Assembly: GCA_903927685.1 (NCBI GenBank)
Contig: CAIYOB010001605.1
Coordinates: forward strand, 1 to 25,109
DNA: 25,109 nt
DNA from: an uncultured Planctomycetaceae bacterium
Lineage (GTDB): Bacteria > Planctomycetota > Planctomycetia > Pirellulales > Pirellulaceae
Direction: 5' to 3'
Under the pieces are notes generated by a model that was given only the letters and a program-made list of their open reading frames with translations, had not been told where the DNA came from and did not search any database. Both the position numbers and the translations under genes were made by a program. Shown piece after piece: positions 14,452 to 22,911 of the stretch. Positions within the stretch are counted from its first letter, which is position 1; the number at the start of each line of letters is the position of its first letter.

Positions 14452-17400
14452 CTAATGCGCCACTTCCCGCTGCAGGAGTTGAATTTCCTCCGGCGTCAGG
14501 CCGAACAAGTGGTAGACGCGGTCGTTCAAATCGCCTTCCGCATCCGCCAAAGCCCGCGTCAGGCGGTCGATCTCGCGGCCATGTTCGGCCAGGTACGGCT
14601 CCCATTCGTCGGCGGCCCGCGGGGTCTTGAACGGGTTGCCCGCCAGCTGGAAGCTGGTTTTCAACGCCTGCCCCAACTCGTTCAACGACAGGCTCCACCA
14701 CTCCCGGGCCTTTTGATTCAACGCTCCCAGCGGCGCGCCCGCCGCGTCCTGGCCAAACGCCTGGACCAGCCGCCGCTGGACCTTGGTCTGCAACTCGTAC
14801 CGCGCCGCCGCCTGCTCGCCGCAACGCCGAGCCAGCTCGGCAATGGGCCGGCGGTCGGCCTCGCGCGCGTCGGGGACCGGCACCTGTTCCATGTACTGAG
14901 CGAACAGCCGGTACTGCCAGCGATCGCCCCGAAGCCGAAGCGGCTGGGCTGTCTTGCTGAGGAAAAACCACGTTGCCCAGGAGTTCAAGAGACCGAGGAG
15001 GTAGTAGTCTTCGCCGGGGATTATGAATGCCGTATTTCCGAGATATCGTCCGAAGGTGTCCATACTGAACCGGGGGAGCTTGCTGATATCCGGCCAAACG
15101 ATTTTAGGGCCGTTGAACTCGCGCCAGTAGTCGATGGTGTCTTGGATTTCATACCATTTGTAGACTCCAGGCTTTCTTCCTTGCCATGCCTTGCCGGCTG
15201 GCCAATCATTCGGCTTGGGCGCAAGACGCATTTGGAATCGTTCGAGGTACGCGAGGACCGCAGGATACTCATCAATCGCAATGCCGCGCCGCGTGAACAC
15301 GAGATACTCGTTCGATTCCTCCATGTACCAAGGACGAAGATGAGTCCCCTGCCCAAATGGCCGGAGGATTTCTTCGCTTGAGGGGTGCTCCGCGACAAGC
15401 TGGTTCCTCAGGGCTGGGCCAATTACGAAGACATCCGTTAAGCCGCTGACGATCCCACGAAAGATCCGTCCGCCAGTGTATTCCGCCAGCACTCGCCACC
15501 CTGCCGAGAGTTTGCGGCGCAGCGCCAACACCTCCTCGGCGTCCAGTTCCCAGGCCTCGGAGCCCAGGTGTTCGGTCCGCATGGTGGGCGCGGCGGCGAT
15601 CACTTCCGACAGGTTCTCCGGCGGACGGCCGGTCGTCAGCCACTTGAAAATCCGCATCTGGCCCTCGGCAGGTTGTTTCTTCAGCACCGCGATGGTCGGC
15701 CGGATCATCTCGGCATCTTCAAACGGCTGGAATTCGCCAAAGTCGATCATCGATTCGACCGTGGCGTTTTCGACCAGGTACTTGCGCAACGGGCCGCCAA
15801 AATTCCCGCGGACCCAACTGCCGGATGTGATGAACGCCAATCGCCCGCCGTCGCGCAGGACCTGCAGGCTGCGCTCGAAGAAGTACGTGAAGATGTCCGC
15901 CACGCCGTGGTAGGTCTGAAAACCCGCTTCCCAATGCGACTTGTACGCCGCCAGCCATTCCTGCCGGATATACGGCGGGTTGCCGACGACCACGTCGAAG
16001 CCGCCGGCCTGGAAGACTTCCGGGAAGGCCGCCTGCCAGTGGAAGGCCAGCGGGTGGACCTGCGGGTCGTCGACGACGCTGTTGCCGACGCGGATCGTGT
16101 GGTCCAGGCTGGTCAGCGGCTTGCCGCGGTGGGCCGTCTTGATCCACAGACTCAGCCGGCAGATCTCGACGGCTTCTGCGTTCAGATCGACGCCGTACAG
16201 GTTGTTCTCCAGGATCCGCTTGTCCAAGTCCAGCAGCGGCCGAGCGCCGCGGAGTTCGGTCAGCCGGGCATTGGATGCCTGGTACTGCGAGTACAGCTGG
16301 TCGAAGGCTTGAATCAAGAACGCGCCGCTGCCGCAAGCCAGATCTAAGACGCGGATCGCGACCAACACGTCCTGCCACGCGTCCCAGAAGTCGACCAGCG
16401 CTGCGCGTTCGGGTTTCTTCAGATCGTCCAGGGCATACACGGCCGGATCGGCCAGCGCCGTGCGGGCCGTGCCGCGGGCCGCTTCCTGGTGCCGCTGCCG
16501 CAGGTGCTCGAAACGTTCCCGCAGCACGCCGCCCAGCGCCTGTTCGACCATATAGCGGGTGACGAACGACGGGGTGTAGAAGGCCCCTTCCTTCTTCCGC
16601 CGGGTCTTGTGCTTGTCCGGACCCAGCGGCTCGACCAGCCCGTCCAGTTCGTTTCGCAGCCGTTCCAAGTCGGTGATCGACTGTTCGAAGATGTGCCCCA
16701 GGATATCGACGTCGATGATGCGGTCGCCGCCCGTCTCGAGCGCCGCCTGATGGGGCGGCCGGTAGTCGTAGCCGCCCAGGTCGCGGAAGTAGGCGCAGAC
16801 TTCGTCCGCGACCTGCAGGTGGTCCAGGCTCGCGTCTTCGGCAAACAGCCCCCCGTTGTACGCGTGAATGCCCAGCGCGGCGTTGCCGCCGTTGATGGCC
16901 TGAAACAGGCCGCGAAAGTTGTCGTAGATCGGCCGCGGATGGTACGGATCGCGGTGCTCGTAGGCGCGCTGGATGGTGTCCACGGGCAACAGCCCCCGAT
17001 CCTCGGCGAACGCGCAGAACAGGACGCGGTCCAGCAACTTCTGCGTGTCGGCCAGGACGACCCGGGGCGGAACTTGGGGATTATCCTGGCACAAGCGGGC
17101 AAAGGCGTCCTGCCGCATGTCGCCGTACTGAATGTAGAACTTCTTCGTCAGCTCGCGGCCCACCTTGTCCGATTCCGCCAGCAGCTCGTACAGGTGGGAA
17201 CGCCCGCTGACGGGCACCACGCGGTCGGCGCCCAGCAGAAAGACGAACAGGCGCAGCAGGTTCTCGTTGTCCGCCAGGGCTTCGACATCGAACCGTTCGT
17301 AAGTCAGCTGGTCAGTGCCCTTGTAGTACAGCCGCACCTGCCGCATCGAGGTGACGAGGATCCAATCGCAAGGCAAGTTGATCGCATAACGATAGCATTG

Positions 17401-17793
17401 ATCGACCGCCGACATCTTCCGCCCGGCGAACGGACGATCGAGCGGATCCCTGGTTCCCTTGCCCTCGACGGCCAGGACCGGCCGCTCGAGGCCGTTGAAA
17501 TCCCCCAGCACGGCGTCCGCGTACTTGCCGTCCACCTGGACGCGCTTCTCCCGAGACAGCGTGTACCGTCGCCCGCCGTCCGCCGGCCGCGTATAGCCCA
17601 GCAGGCCGACGAAGAAATCCGTCAGGAAATCGGGCAACAATTCCTTTTCGTTCAACTTGTCGGCCCGGCCCGAGCCAAGCAAGTCGGCCCAGTGCGTCAG
17701 GCTGGGGCGGAACGCGGTGACGGATTCCGGCAGCGGAAACGCGACCAGGTGCTGGTGCATCACATCCGGGCGAAACAGCGGTTTTCGTTCCAT
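14452..17793 (-). CDS. Type IIG (Eco57I-like) restriction enzyme/adenine methyltransferase
   Basis: This single 1113-residue polypeptide joins nuclease, methyltransferase and target recognition. The N-terminal part shows a PD-(D/E)XK-like site (D98 and E110-G-K112 in LAVEGKGT). The methyltransferase domain follows KEGAFYTPSFVTRYMVE (401-417), with the SAM motif VLDLACGSGAFLIQAF (482-497) and the amino-methylating motif NPPY (605-608). A target-recognition region follows and the end is LTPEEIQLLQREVAH. Such enzymes cut and protect DNA at the same site and need no separate partner. ATG 17793 is preferred; the frame stays open to 17955, but the extra 54 codons cover the promoter and lack family character. 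GGAGGA lies 11 bases upstream. It is a lone gene in the minus direction, 194 bp from Uma2. Domains look complete and no frameshift is seen. Confidence 0.92.
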   Translation of the reverse strand: MERKPLFRPDVMHQHLVAFPLPESVTAFRPSLTHWADLLGSGRADKLNEKELLPDFLTDFFVGLLGYTRPADGGRRYTLSREKRVQVDGKYADAVLGDFNGLERPVLAVEGKGTRDPLDRPFAGRKMSAVDQCYRYAINLPCDWILVTSMRQVRLYYKGTDQLTYERFDVEALADNENLLRLFVFLLGADRVVPVSGRSHLYELLAESDKVGRELTKKFYIQYGDMRQDAFARLCQDNPQVPPRVVLADTQKLLDRVLFCAFAEDRGLLPVDTIQRAYEHRDPYHPRPIYDNFRGLFQAINGGNAALGIHAYNGGLFAEDASLDHLQVADEVCAYFRDLGGYDYRPPHQAALETGGDRIIDVDILGHIFEQSITDLERLRNELDGLVEPLGPDKHKTRRKKEGAFYTPSFVTRYMVEQALGGVLRERFEHLRQRHQEAARGTARTALADPAVYALDDLKKPERAALVDFWDAWQDVLVAIRVLDLACGSGAFLIQAFDQLYSQYQASNARLTELRGARPLLDLDKRILENNLYGVDLNAEAVEICRLSLWIKTAHRGKPLTSLDHTIRVGNSVVDDPQVHPLAFHWQAAFPEVFQAGGFDVVVGNPPYIRQEWLAAYKSHWEAGFQTYHGVADIFTYFFERSLQVLRDGGRLAFITSGSWVRGNFGGPLRKYLVENATVESMIDFGEFQPFEDAEMIRPTIAVLKKQPAEGQMRIFKWLTTGRPPENLSEVIAAAPTMRTEHLGSEAWELDAEEVLALRRKLSAGWRVLAEYTGGRIFRGIVSGLTDVFVIGPALRNQLVAEHPSSEEILRPFGQGTHLRPWYMEESNEYLVFTRRGIAIDEYPAVLAYLERFQMRLAPKPNDWPAGKAWQGRKPGVYKWYEIQDTIDYWREFNGPKIVWPDISKLPRFSMDTFGRYLGNTAFIIPGEDYYLLGLLNSWATWFFLSKTAQPLRLRGDRWQYRLFAQYMEQVPVPDAREADRRPIAELARRCGEQAAARYELQTKVQRRLVQAFGQDAAGAPLGALNQKAREWWSLSLNELGQALKTSFQLAGNPFKTPRAADEWEPYLAEHGREIDRLTRALADAEGDLNDRVYHLFGLTPEEIQLLQREVAH

Positions 17794-17865
17794 CGGCACG
17801 GCGATCCTCCGGCGAAGCGAAGACGAACGGATTTCCCCCCCGACATCCCCGTCGGAGTGTGTCCC

Positions 17866-17895
17866 AGTGTAGCAGACCGCGGTTCGCCTTGCCAA
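17866..17895 (-). promoter_or_regulatory. Sigma-70-like promoter of the type IIG gene
   Basis: On the minus strand TTGGCA (17895-17890), an 18-bp spacer and TACACT (17871-17866) preceded by TGC form an extended -10 promoter. Transcription would start near 17859, about 66 bases before the ATG at 17793. This supports the shorter start of the enzyme. Confidence 0.5.
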
Positions 17896-17957
17896 AGGCG
17901 GAACATCGACAGCCGTCCGGACCGGCGGCCTTGACAGTTTTTGGGTGGACGGCATCC

Positions 17958-18575
17958 CACGGCAAGTACGTCAGCGCGGGCGAGACGCTGTGTACATTGG
18001 TGGATTACAGCGAGTTGTACGCGGCTGGGCTGGCCTTCGAACAGGATGTGCCCGCGGTCAACCAGGCGGCCGCCCGGGGCGAGGTCGTGTCGATGGTCGT
18101 CGGGGCGAAAACCGAAGGCGGCGACGAGTCGCTGAGCGGACTGAAGATCCTCTATCTGGACGACAACGTCGATGTGCAATCCCGCGCCTTTCACTTCTAT
18201 GTGCCGATCCCGAATCCACTCGTGCGGGACGATTCACAGCCCGACGGCCGCCGCTTCGTGTACTGGCAGCTCAAGCCGGGGCAGAGGCTTCAGATCCGGG
18301 TTCCGGTCGAACGTTGGGACAATCGCATCGTGCTGCCCGTCGAGGCCGTGGCGCAAGAGGGGGCCGAGGTGTACGTGTTTGAGGCCAACGGCGACCATTT
18401 CGACCGCCGGGCCGTGCGTGTCGAGTACCGCGATCAAAACTGGGTCGTGATCGCCAACGACGGCACGCTCAAGCTGGGGGCGGTGGTCGCGGAGTCTGCG
18501 GCGCATCAAGTGCAACTGGCGCTGAAAGCCAAGTCCGGCGGCGGGGTCGATCCGCACGCGGGACACAACCACTAG
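17958..18575 (+). pseudogene. 5'-truncated RND efflux periplasmic adaptor (CusB/HlyD-like C-terminal part)
   Basis: About 206 codons match only the C-terminal half of a membrane-fusion protein of heavy-metal RND pumps. They start abruptly in the second lipoyl half-motif (HGKYVSAGETLCTLVDYSELY) and continue through the beta-barrel and membrane-proximal domains (RIVLPVEAVAQEGAEVYVF) to the His-rich end [12 protein letters not shown], which suits metal binding. The signal peptide, hairpin and first lipoyl half are absent. The frame is open upstream to 17859, but those codons belong to unrelated DNA beside the type IIG promoter. There is no plausible start, so the fragment is taken as non-functional. 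It is followed 11 bp later by the RND pump remnant, the usual gene order. Confidence 0.75.
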
Positions 18576-18586
18576 CGGAGACTCCC

Positions 18587-19468
18587 ATGCTCAATGCAAT
18601 TATCCGCTTTTCCTTGCGTTATCGGCTGTTGACGATTGCCGTGGCGGTGGTGGTCCTGGTGTACGGCGGCTATGTCCTGTACCACCTGCCCATCGACGTG
18701 TTTCCCGACCTGGATCGACCGCGCGTCACGGTGATGACCGAGGCTCCGGGACTGGCGCCGGAGGAGGTCGAGACTCTGGTCACGTTTTCGTTGGAGTCCA
18801 CGCTGAACGGCGCCACCGGCGTCCAGGCGGTGCGCAGCGCGTCGGGCATCGGCCTGTCGGTGGTCCAGGTCGAGTTCGGCTGGGGACGGACATCGACATC
18901 GACCGCCAGATCGTGGCCGAAAAACTGGCCCTGTCCGCCGACCGGCTGCCCGCAGGCGTCCGCCCGCAAATGGGGCGGATTTCGTAGCGAAAACCCCATC
19001 TCCCTGGCCGGCATCGCCTCGCGCAACGGCATTCTGCTGATCACCCATTACCTGCACCTGGTCCGCTACGAAGGCGAGGGCTTCACGCCGCAGATGGTCG
19101 AGCGCGCCGGCCGGGAACGGCTCGCGCCGATGCTGATGACGGCCTTGTGCGCGGGGATTGCGCTGATCCCGCTGGCGCTGGCCGCCGGCCAGCCGGGCAA
19201 GGAAATCCTGTACCCGGTGGCCACCGTCGTCCTCGGCGGCTTGATCAGCTCGACCCGGCTGGACTTCTTCGTGCACCCGGCCCTGTTCTGGACGTTCGGC
19301 CGCCAGCAAGCCGAACGGTCCATGCAACTCGGGCGGCCGACGTTCCGCACGCTGCGGGCCAGGCGTCGGCCGAGGGCCTGGCGACGCCGCACGACGAGAC
19401 GCGTGTCCCGTCTCCGGCAGAACCGCAGCGGGACGGTGCCGGGGCTGATGAACCCAGTTCGCCGCTGA
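18587..19468 (+). pseudogene. RND heavy-metal efflux pump remnant (CusA/CzcA-like), internal deletion and frameshift
   Basis: A CusA-type pump normally has about 1000-1100 residues; this frame has 293. Residues 1-98 are a good N-terminus: first helix in [19 protein letters not shown], then [20 protein letters not shown] and VVQVEFGWG. After FGWG the family sequence continues in another frame ([20 protein letters not shown]), which indicates a one-base loss near 18888. Family sequence returns to the original frame at [20 protein letters not shown], part of the last membrane helices, and runs to [17 protein letters not shown] near 19312. The roughly 800 residues between, with the transport core and substrate channel, are missing. 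Beyond 19320 the residues are a shadow of the TolC-like frame. It cannot work as a pump. Confidence 0.75.
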
Positions 19469-20712
19469 GCCCGACCACCCTGGAGCAACTCGAGTCCATG
19501 GCCCTCGGGAACAATCCCACCCTGGCGCAGGGACGGTCGCGGATCGCGGCGGCGGAAGGTCGCTATATCCAGGCGGGATTGTACCCGAACCCCGACGTGG
19601 GATATGTCGGCGAGGAGATCGGCAATTCGGGATCCAGTGGCCAGCAGGGAGCGTTTCTGGGGCAGCGCGTCATCACCGCCAACAAGCTCCAACTCAATCG
19701 GCAGGCGGTTGCCCAGGAAATCGAGCAGGCCACATCGGCACTGCACGCCCAGGAAGGCCGCGTGCTGAACGACGTACGTCTGGCGTTTTACGAACTTCTG
19801 GTGGCGCGCCGAGCGGTGGAACTGGAGCAGCAATTGCTGGAGATCAGCCAGGAATGTGTCAAATCCGCGGAGGCCTTGCAGGTGGCGAAAGAGGTCAGCC
19901 GGGCCGATCTGCTGCAGGCCCAAGTCGAAGTCGAGTCCGCGGCCATTCAACTGCAGAACGCCAGGAACCGGGAAACCGCCGCAGGGCGGCGATTGGCCGC
20001 CGTGATCGGCGCGCCCGACGTCGACTTGACGGCGCTTCAAGGAAGCCTCGAAACCGAATTGCCCGACTTGTCCTGGGACGAATCGCTCAGTCGCCTGCTG
20101 ACGCACAGTCCGGAGTTGGCCCAGGCGCACGCCGGCGTGCAACGGGCCCGGTGGGCCGTGCAACGGGAATGCGCCGGCCGCATTCCCAACATCGACACCC
20201 TGGCCAGCGTCAAGTACGATACCTCGACGAACACCACGATCGCCGGCGTGTCGATCGGCTTGCCGCTGCCCGTCTTTGACCGCAACCAGGGGAACATCCG
20301 CCGCGCCCAAGCGGAATTGATGGATGCCGAACAGGAAGTCCAGCGGTTAGAACTGCAACTGCGGAATCGGCTGGCGGCGGCCTTCCAACGCTACGCTAGC
20401 GCCCGGCAGCAGGTCGAGCGGTATTCGCAAAAGGTTCTGCCGACGGCGAAGGAATCGTTGGATCTGATCGTCGCCGGATATCGCCAAGGGGAGTTCCCCT
20501 ACCTGACCCTGCTGACCGCCCAGCGAACGTATTTTCGCGTCAACTTGACGTATCTCGACGGCCTCCGCGACTTACGCGCCAACACGATCGCCATCGACGG
20601 TCTGCTGTTGAGTGGCGGTCTGGGAGCCGAGGGCGGCAGCGGCGGAGGTGATGTGTCGAACGAGTCGCCGATCCCCGCCGACGCAGGCTTGCTTCGGGGC
20701 ATCAGCGAGTGA
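19333..20712 (+). CDS. TolC-family outer membrane efflux protein (CusC-like), 5' end damaged
   Basis: The region from [18 protein letters not shown] (19477 on) to the end near 20712 matches both repeats of an outer-membrane channel protein of metal/drug efflux systems. It includes [10 protein letters not shown], long amphipathic helices, [20 protein letters not shown] and [16 protein letters not shown], about 411 residues in all, near full mature length. No signal peptide or normal start codon is seen: the frame is open back to ATG 19147, but that part is the pump C-terminus read in a different frame. The only later ATG (19498) falls inside the first conserved helix. A Pro/Ala-rich linker (about 19333-19470) may be all that is left of the N-terminus. 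It is probably not exported and is best seen as the third damaged gene of an efflux operon, although the body of the gene is intact. Confidence 0.7.
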   Translation, partial: AADVPHAAGQASAEGLATPHDETRVPSPAEPQRDGAGADEPSSPLSPTTLEQLESMALGNNPTLAQGRSRIAAAEGRYIQAGLYPNPDVGYVGEEIGNSGSSGQQGAFLGQRVITANKLQLNRQAVAQEIEQATSALHAQEGRVLNDVRLAFYELLVARRAVELEQQLLEISQECVKSAEALQVAKEVSRADLLQAQVEVESAAIQLQNARNRETAAGRRLAAVIGAPDVDLTALQGSLETELPDLSWDESLSRLLTHSPELAQAHAGVQRARWAVQRECAGRIPNIDTLASVKYDTSTNTTIAGVSIGLPLPVFDRNQGNIRRAQAELMDAEQEVQRLELQLRNRLAAAFQRYASARQQVERYSQKVLPTAKESLDLIVAGYRQGEFPYLTLLTAQRTYFRVNLTYLDGLRDLRANTIAIDGLLLSGGLGAEGGSGGGDVSNESPIPADAGLLRGISE

Positions 20713-20799
20713 AGTCCGGCGACTCACACGCAGCCTGGAGGGCCAGCACCAAAAGGTCTTCCCAACTCGTGCCTGGCGGAATGGAACGGGACGTGCGCC

Positions 20800-20967
20800 G
20801 GAGGCATTGATGTCGTCGATCACGAGCAGCGCGTCCTGCGGCGTGACTTCGCCGTCCCCGGAGGAGTCAATGAAGGGCGGTGACGACAGCCCTGCCGTCG
20901 GCGACGCGGGCAGGCTGTTTGAAGCGTTGGCGTTCAGGTGGTTGATCACGACCAAGGCGTCCAGCGC
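20800..20967 (-). pseudogene. Dockerin type I-like fragment
   Basis: On the minus strand 56 codons read ALDALVVINHLNANASNS, a spacer, then SSGDGEVTPQDALLVIDDIN, two calcium-loop/helix repeats of the dockerin type found at the ends of planctomycete secreted proteins. The first loop is cut off: the residues before ALDAL belong to another gene. The frame then runs out at a TGA after a short tail. It has no start and cannot be a gene by itself. Confidence 0.65.
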
Positions 20968-20968
20968 G

Positions 20969-21100
20969 GACGCCGTGAGCCTTCGCGATCTGGGCCATCT
21001 CGGCCATGCTCTGCAGTGTGCCCACCTCGCTGTTCGCGTGCACGACCGACACCAGGACCGTCTCGCGGCGGAGCGCGCGGCGGAGGTCGTCCGAGTCGAC
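20969..21100 (-). pseudogene. Cysteine desulfurase (NifS/IscS-like) internal fragment
   Basis: About 44 codons, VDSDDLRRALRRETVLVSVV followed by HANSEVGTLQSMAEMAQIAKAHGV, match the central part of class V aminotransferase-fold cysteine desulfurases, where the family reads close to SVMHANNEVGTIQPI. Neither the PLP lysine nor the catalytic cysteine region is present. It is joined in frame to methyltransferase sequence on one side and directly to dockerin sequence on the other. Confidence 0.6.
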
Positions 21101-21106
21101 TTGCCG

Positions 21107-21366
21107 CCAGCAGGCCCGCACGTTCGACAAGCCGTCCGCGTCTGCTTTGGCTTGCGTAGCCTGGACCATGTCCGGATCAACATCCAGGGCAGGGACGGTT
21201 CCAGACACGATGCGCGCGGCCGGAATTGCAAACGTCCCGTAACCACAACCGAAATCGACAACGTCTCGGCACGTCTCGTCGAGCCTTAGCGTCCGCAGAA
21301 TCGTCTCCGCATTAGGAGCGTCTGCCACATCTCTTCGTCAGGCATGCCGCTTTCACGGGTCTTCAT
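21107..21366 (-). pseudogene. SAM-dependent methyltransferase N-terminal fragment, frameshifted
   Basis: A good start is present: ATG 21366 after GGAGG, giving MKTRESGMPDEEMWQTLL, the typical opening of a small class I methyltransferase family. The family sequence then continues in another frame (NAETILRTLRLDE), which points to a one-base loss near 21309. The SAM-binding motif VVDFGCGYGTFAIPAARIVS follows, and the match stops after LSNVRACW at 21107, less than half of the usual length. The rest is replaced by cysteine desulfurase sequence. Confidence 0.7.
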
Positions 21367-21684
21367 CGTCACCTCCAAGCTCCTCGGGTTGGGAGCATCG
21401 CAGTGCCTCCCGAAACGCCGCCCAACAGCAACCCAGGACTTGGTCGTGGATATCCGCCGGTCCTTTCTGAAAGTCGCCTATTCGAAGTCTCGAATGTACT
21501 GTAGCGGCGTCCAGCAGGGGTGACCAGATCACCTTGGGGCATTCCTGCGATTTGCGTCACGAATCAAGCAGGCTGAGGCCAGTGAAACTCGCCCTCATCC
21601 TCACCACGACCGAAGTGGCAACGGTCTTCAACGTTCTACCGTTAGGCAACTTTGCCCTGTCGCAACGTGTATGAACACCCGGCA
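21367..21684. other. Intergenic stretch without recognisable gene
   Basis: No supported coding region was found on either strand. The right side of the degenerate methyltransferase has its Shine-Dalgarno here (complement of CACCTCC at 21370-21376). The remainder shows no clear repeat or RNA gene. Confidence 0.5.
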
Positions 21685-21713
21685 TTGCAGGCCGTTGCGG
21701 CGTGGACGATAAT
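21685..21713 (+). promoter_or_regulatory. Sigma-70-like promoter
   Basis: TTGCAG (21685-21690), a 17-bp spacer and GATAAT (21708-21713) make a good promoter match. The start would be near 21720, about 112 bases upstream of the LamG-like gene and only about 15 bases before the terminator hairpin at 21735. Confidence 0.5.
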
Positions 21714-21734
21714 TGGAGCAATTCCATCACCAGC

Positions 21735-21760
21735 GCGGCGATCCGACGCCGCTTTTTTTT
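21735..21760 (+). terminator. Intrinsic terminator hairpin with eight T
   Basis: GCGGCG (21735-21740), loop ATCCGA and CGCCGC (21747-21752) are followed by eight T (21753-21760), a textbook Rho-independent signal on the plus strand. No complete plus-strand gene ends just before it; the TolC-like gene stops about 1 kb upstream. It lies between a promoter and the LamG-like gene, so it may act as a leader attenuator or end a very short RNA. Confidence 0.75.
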
Positions 21761-21831
21761 GCGGCAGTCGTGAATCCTCGTTTCCCATCGATCCCTGAAC
21801 TCCTTTCATTCTCGGCCAGGAGCAGTCGTCC

Positions 21832-22599
21832 ATGCCAAAGAGAACCTTGCTGCTCGCAGCGCTAACGCTGGTCGGCATCACCGTTGTGCCAACGCCCACG
21901 GTGCTTGCGGAGCGGAACGCGTCTCGAACGTTCAATGCGAGACCGGAGATCGCTCTCCAATACGACTTTTTCGTCGTCGACGGGGTTCGTATCGGCGATG
22001 CGGCAAAGCCGAAACACGATGGGACGCTGCAGAACGGTGAAATCGTCGTTGGCAAGCGAAAGCCGGCAGTCAGGCTGGACGGCAATGGATCGATTCTGGT
22101 CGCGAGCAGCGCGGAAGCGTTGAACCCCGCTCAGAAGGCGTTCAGTGTGGGGGCCCTGTGCCGACCGACGGCGCCAAATGGGGTTGTTGTCGCGATGGGC
22201 GGTGCGCGGAACGGCTTTAGCCTCTATCTGAAGGACGGCGTGCCTCAGTTTGCGGTCCGATCGAACGGGGAATTGACCACCGTGGCCGGAGATGACCAGG
22301 TGGCTCTGGATCAGTGGGTCCATCTGTTTGCCGCCGTGGGCGGTGACGGAGAAGTGCAACTGGTGGTGAACGCGTGGCCGGTGGCCAAAGGCCAGGGGAA
22401 ATTGATCGCCTGGGCACCCGAAAAGCCAATGAGCATCGGCATGGATTCCGGGGGCCCGATCGGCGACTATAAGGGGCCGATGGGGTGGCACGGCCTGCTG
22501 GAGGACGTCCGCTTGTATTGGGGAGTTGTTGACCGCGACGAACATCGGGATGAACTGGGTGACTGGGCGGATCGGCCGGGATGCGGCTGCAGGAAGTAA
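21832..22599 (+). CDS. Secreted LamG/concanavalin A-like domain protein
   Basis: The 255 residues start with a classical signal peptide (about 1-26: KR, hydrophobic core LLLAALTLVGITVV, cleavage after VLA). The mature part has the features of a LamG/jelly-roll lectin-like domain: VRLDGNGSILVASS near 80, FSVGALCRPTAPNG, GFSLYLKDGVPQFAVR, the turn QWVHLFAAVGGDGEVQLVVN, and a final LLEDVRLYWGVVDRDEHRDEL. Such domains are frequent in planctomycete secreted proteins, where they are often attached to sulfatases or other enzymes; here the domain stands alone. It ends in a short CGC motif. AGGAG lies nine bases before ATG 21832. The ligand is unknown. Confidence 0.8.
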   Translation: MPKRTLLLAALTLVGITVVPTPTVLAERNASRTFNARPEIALQYDFFVVDGVRIGDAAKPKHDGTLQNGEIVVGKRKPAVRLDGNGSILVASSAEALNPAQKAFSVGALCRPTAPNGVVVAMGGARNGFSLYLKDGVPQFAVRSNGELTTVAGDDQVALDQWVHLFAAVGGDGEVQLVVNAWPVAKGQGKLIAWAPEKPMSIGMDSGGPIGDYKGPMGWHGLLEDVRLYWGVVDRDEHRDELGDWADRPGCGCRK

Positions 22600-22764
22600 C
22601 CCGCGTGGGGCTCGTCGTACACGGGAGGGAATCACCGTCGCAACGCGCGGCCCACGCGTCTGCATGGTTCGAGACAAGGGGCCTGTCTTTGCTATCGGCT
22701 TGGTTCGTCGGATCTTCGCGGATGCGCAGGGCTGAGGTTTTCAGGGGACTGCCTGCCGAAGGCT

Positions 22765-22794
22765 ATCCGTGTCGATCCGCGTGAATCCGTGTTC
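22765..22794. repeat. Three 10-bp direct repeats
   Basis: Units ATCCGTGTCG, ATCCGCGTGA and ATCCGTGTTC follow each other without gaps, sharing ATCCGYGT. The 10-bp period is one helical turn, so all copies face the same side of the DNA. Confidence 0.6.
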
Positions 22795-22810
22795 CCCTAA
22801 ATCGGCGACC

Positions 22811-22846
22811 CGGGGACGACTTGGCGGTCGGGGACGACCTGGCGGT
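22811..22846. repeat. 18-bp tandem direct repeat, two copies
   Basis: CGGGGACGACTTGGCGGT (22811-22828) is followed directly by a copy differing in one base (22829-22846). It lies 66 bp upstream of the Cys-rich gene that opens the second efflux cluster, a position suited to a regulator site. Confidence 0.7.
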
Positions 22847-22911
22847 TGTCTGCTAACGGGCGCGGTACTATGATTAAGCGCTGGTTCCTCGTTCCTTGGG
22901 GTTTCTGACGC

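Larger units (their letters stand above)
22600..22911. other. Intergenic region with two sets of short tandem repeats
   Basis: No gene is supported in these 312 bp. The stretch carries the 10-bp triple repeat at 22765-22794 and the 18-bp double repeat at 22811-22846. A TACTAT box at 22866-22871 could be a -10 for the gene at 22912, but the TTGTCT before it is only 14 bp away. Confidence 0.5.

Noticed and set aside
16489..17934. 481-codon plus-strand open frame
   Set aside because: Antisense to the type IIG enzyme, whose motifs are clear. High GC keeps the opposite frame open.
17931..17936. TTGACA as -35 of a promoter for the adaptor fragment
   Set aside because: A perfect -35 hexamer but with no -10-like sequence 16-18 bp downstream.
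17859..17957. N-terminal extension of the truncated adaptor, start ATG 17859
   Set aside because: The codons overlap the type IIG promoter and show no signal peptide, hairpin or lipoyl sequence; family similarity begins only at about 17958.
20867..21328. A single intact 153-residue methyltransferase gene
   Set aside because: Only the first half is methyltransferase. The true start lies upstream in another frame, and the second half is cysteine desulfurase plus out-of-frame dockerin sequence.
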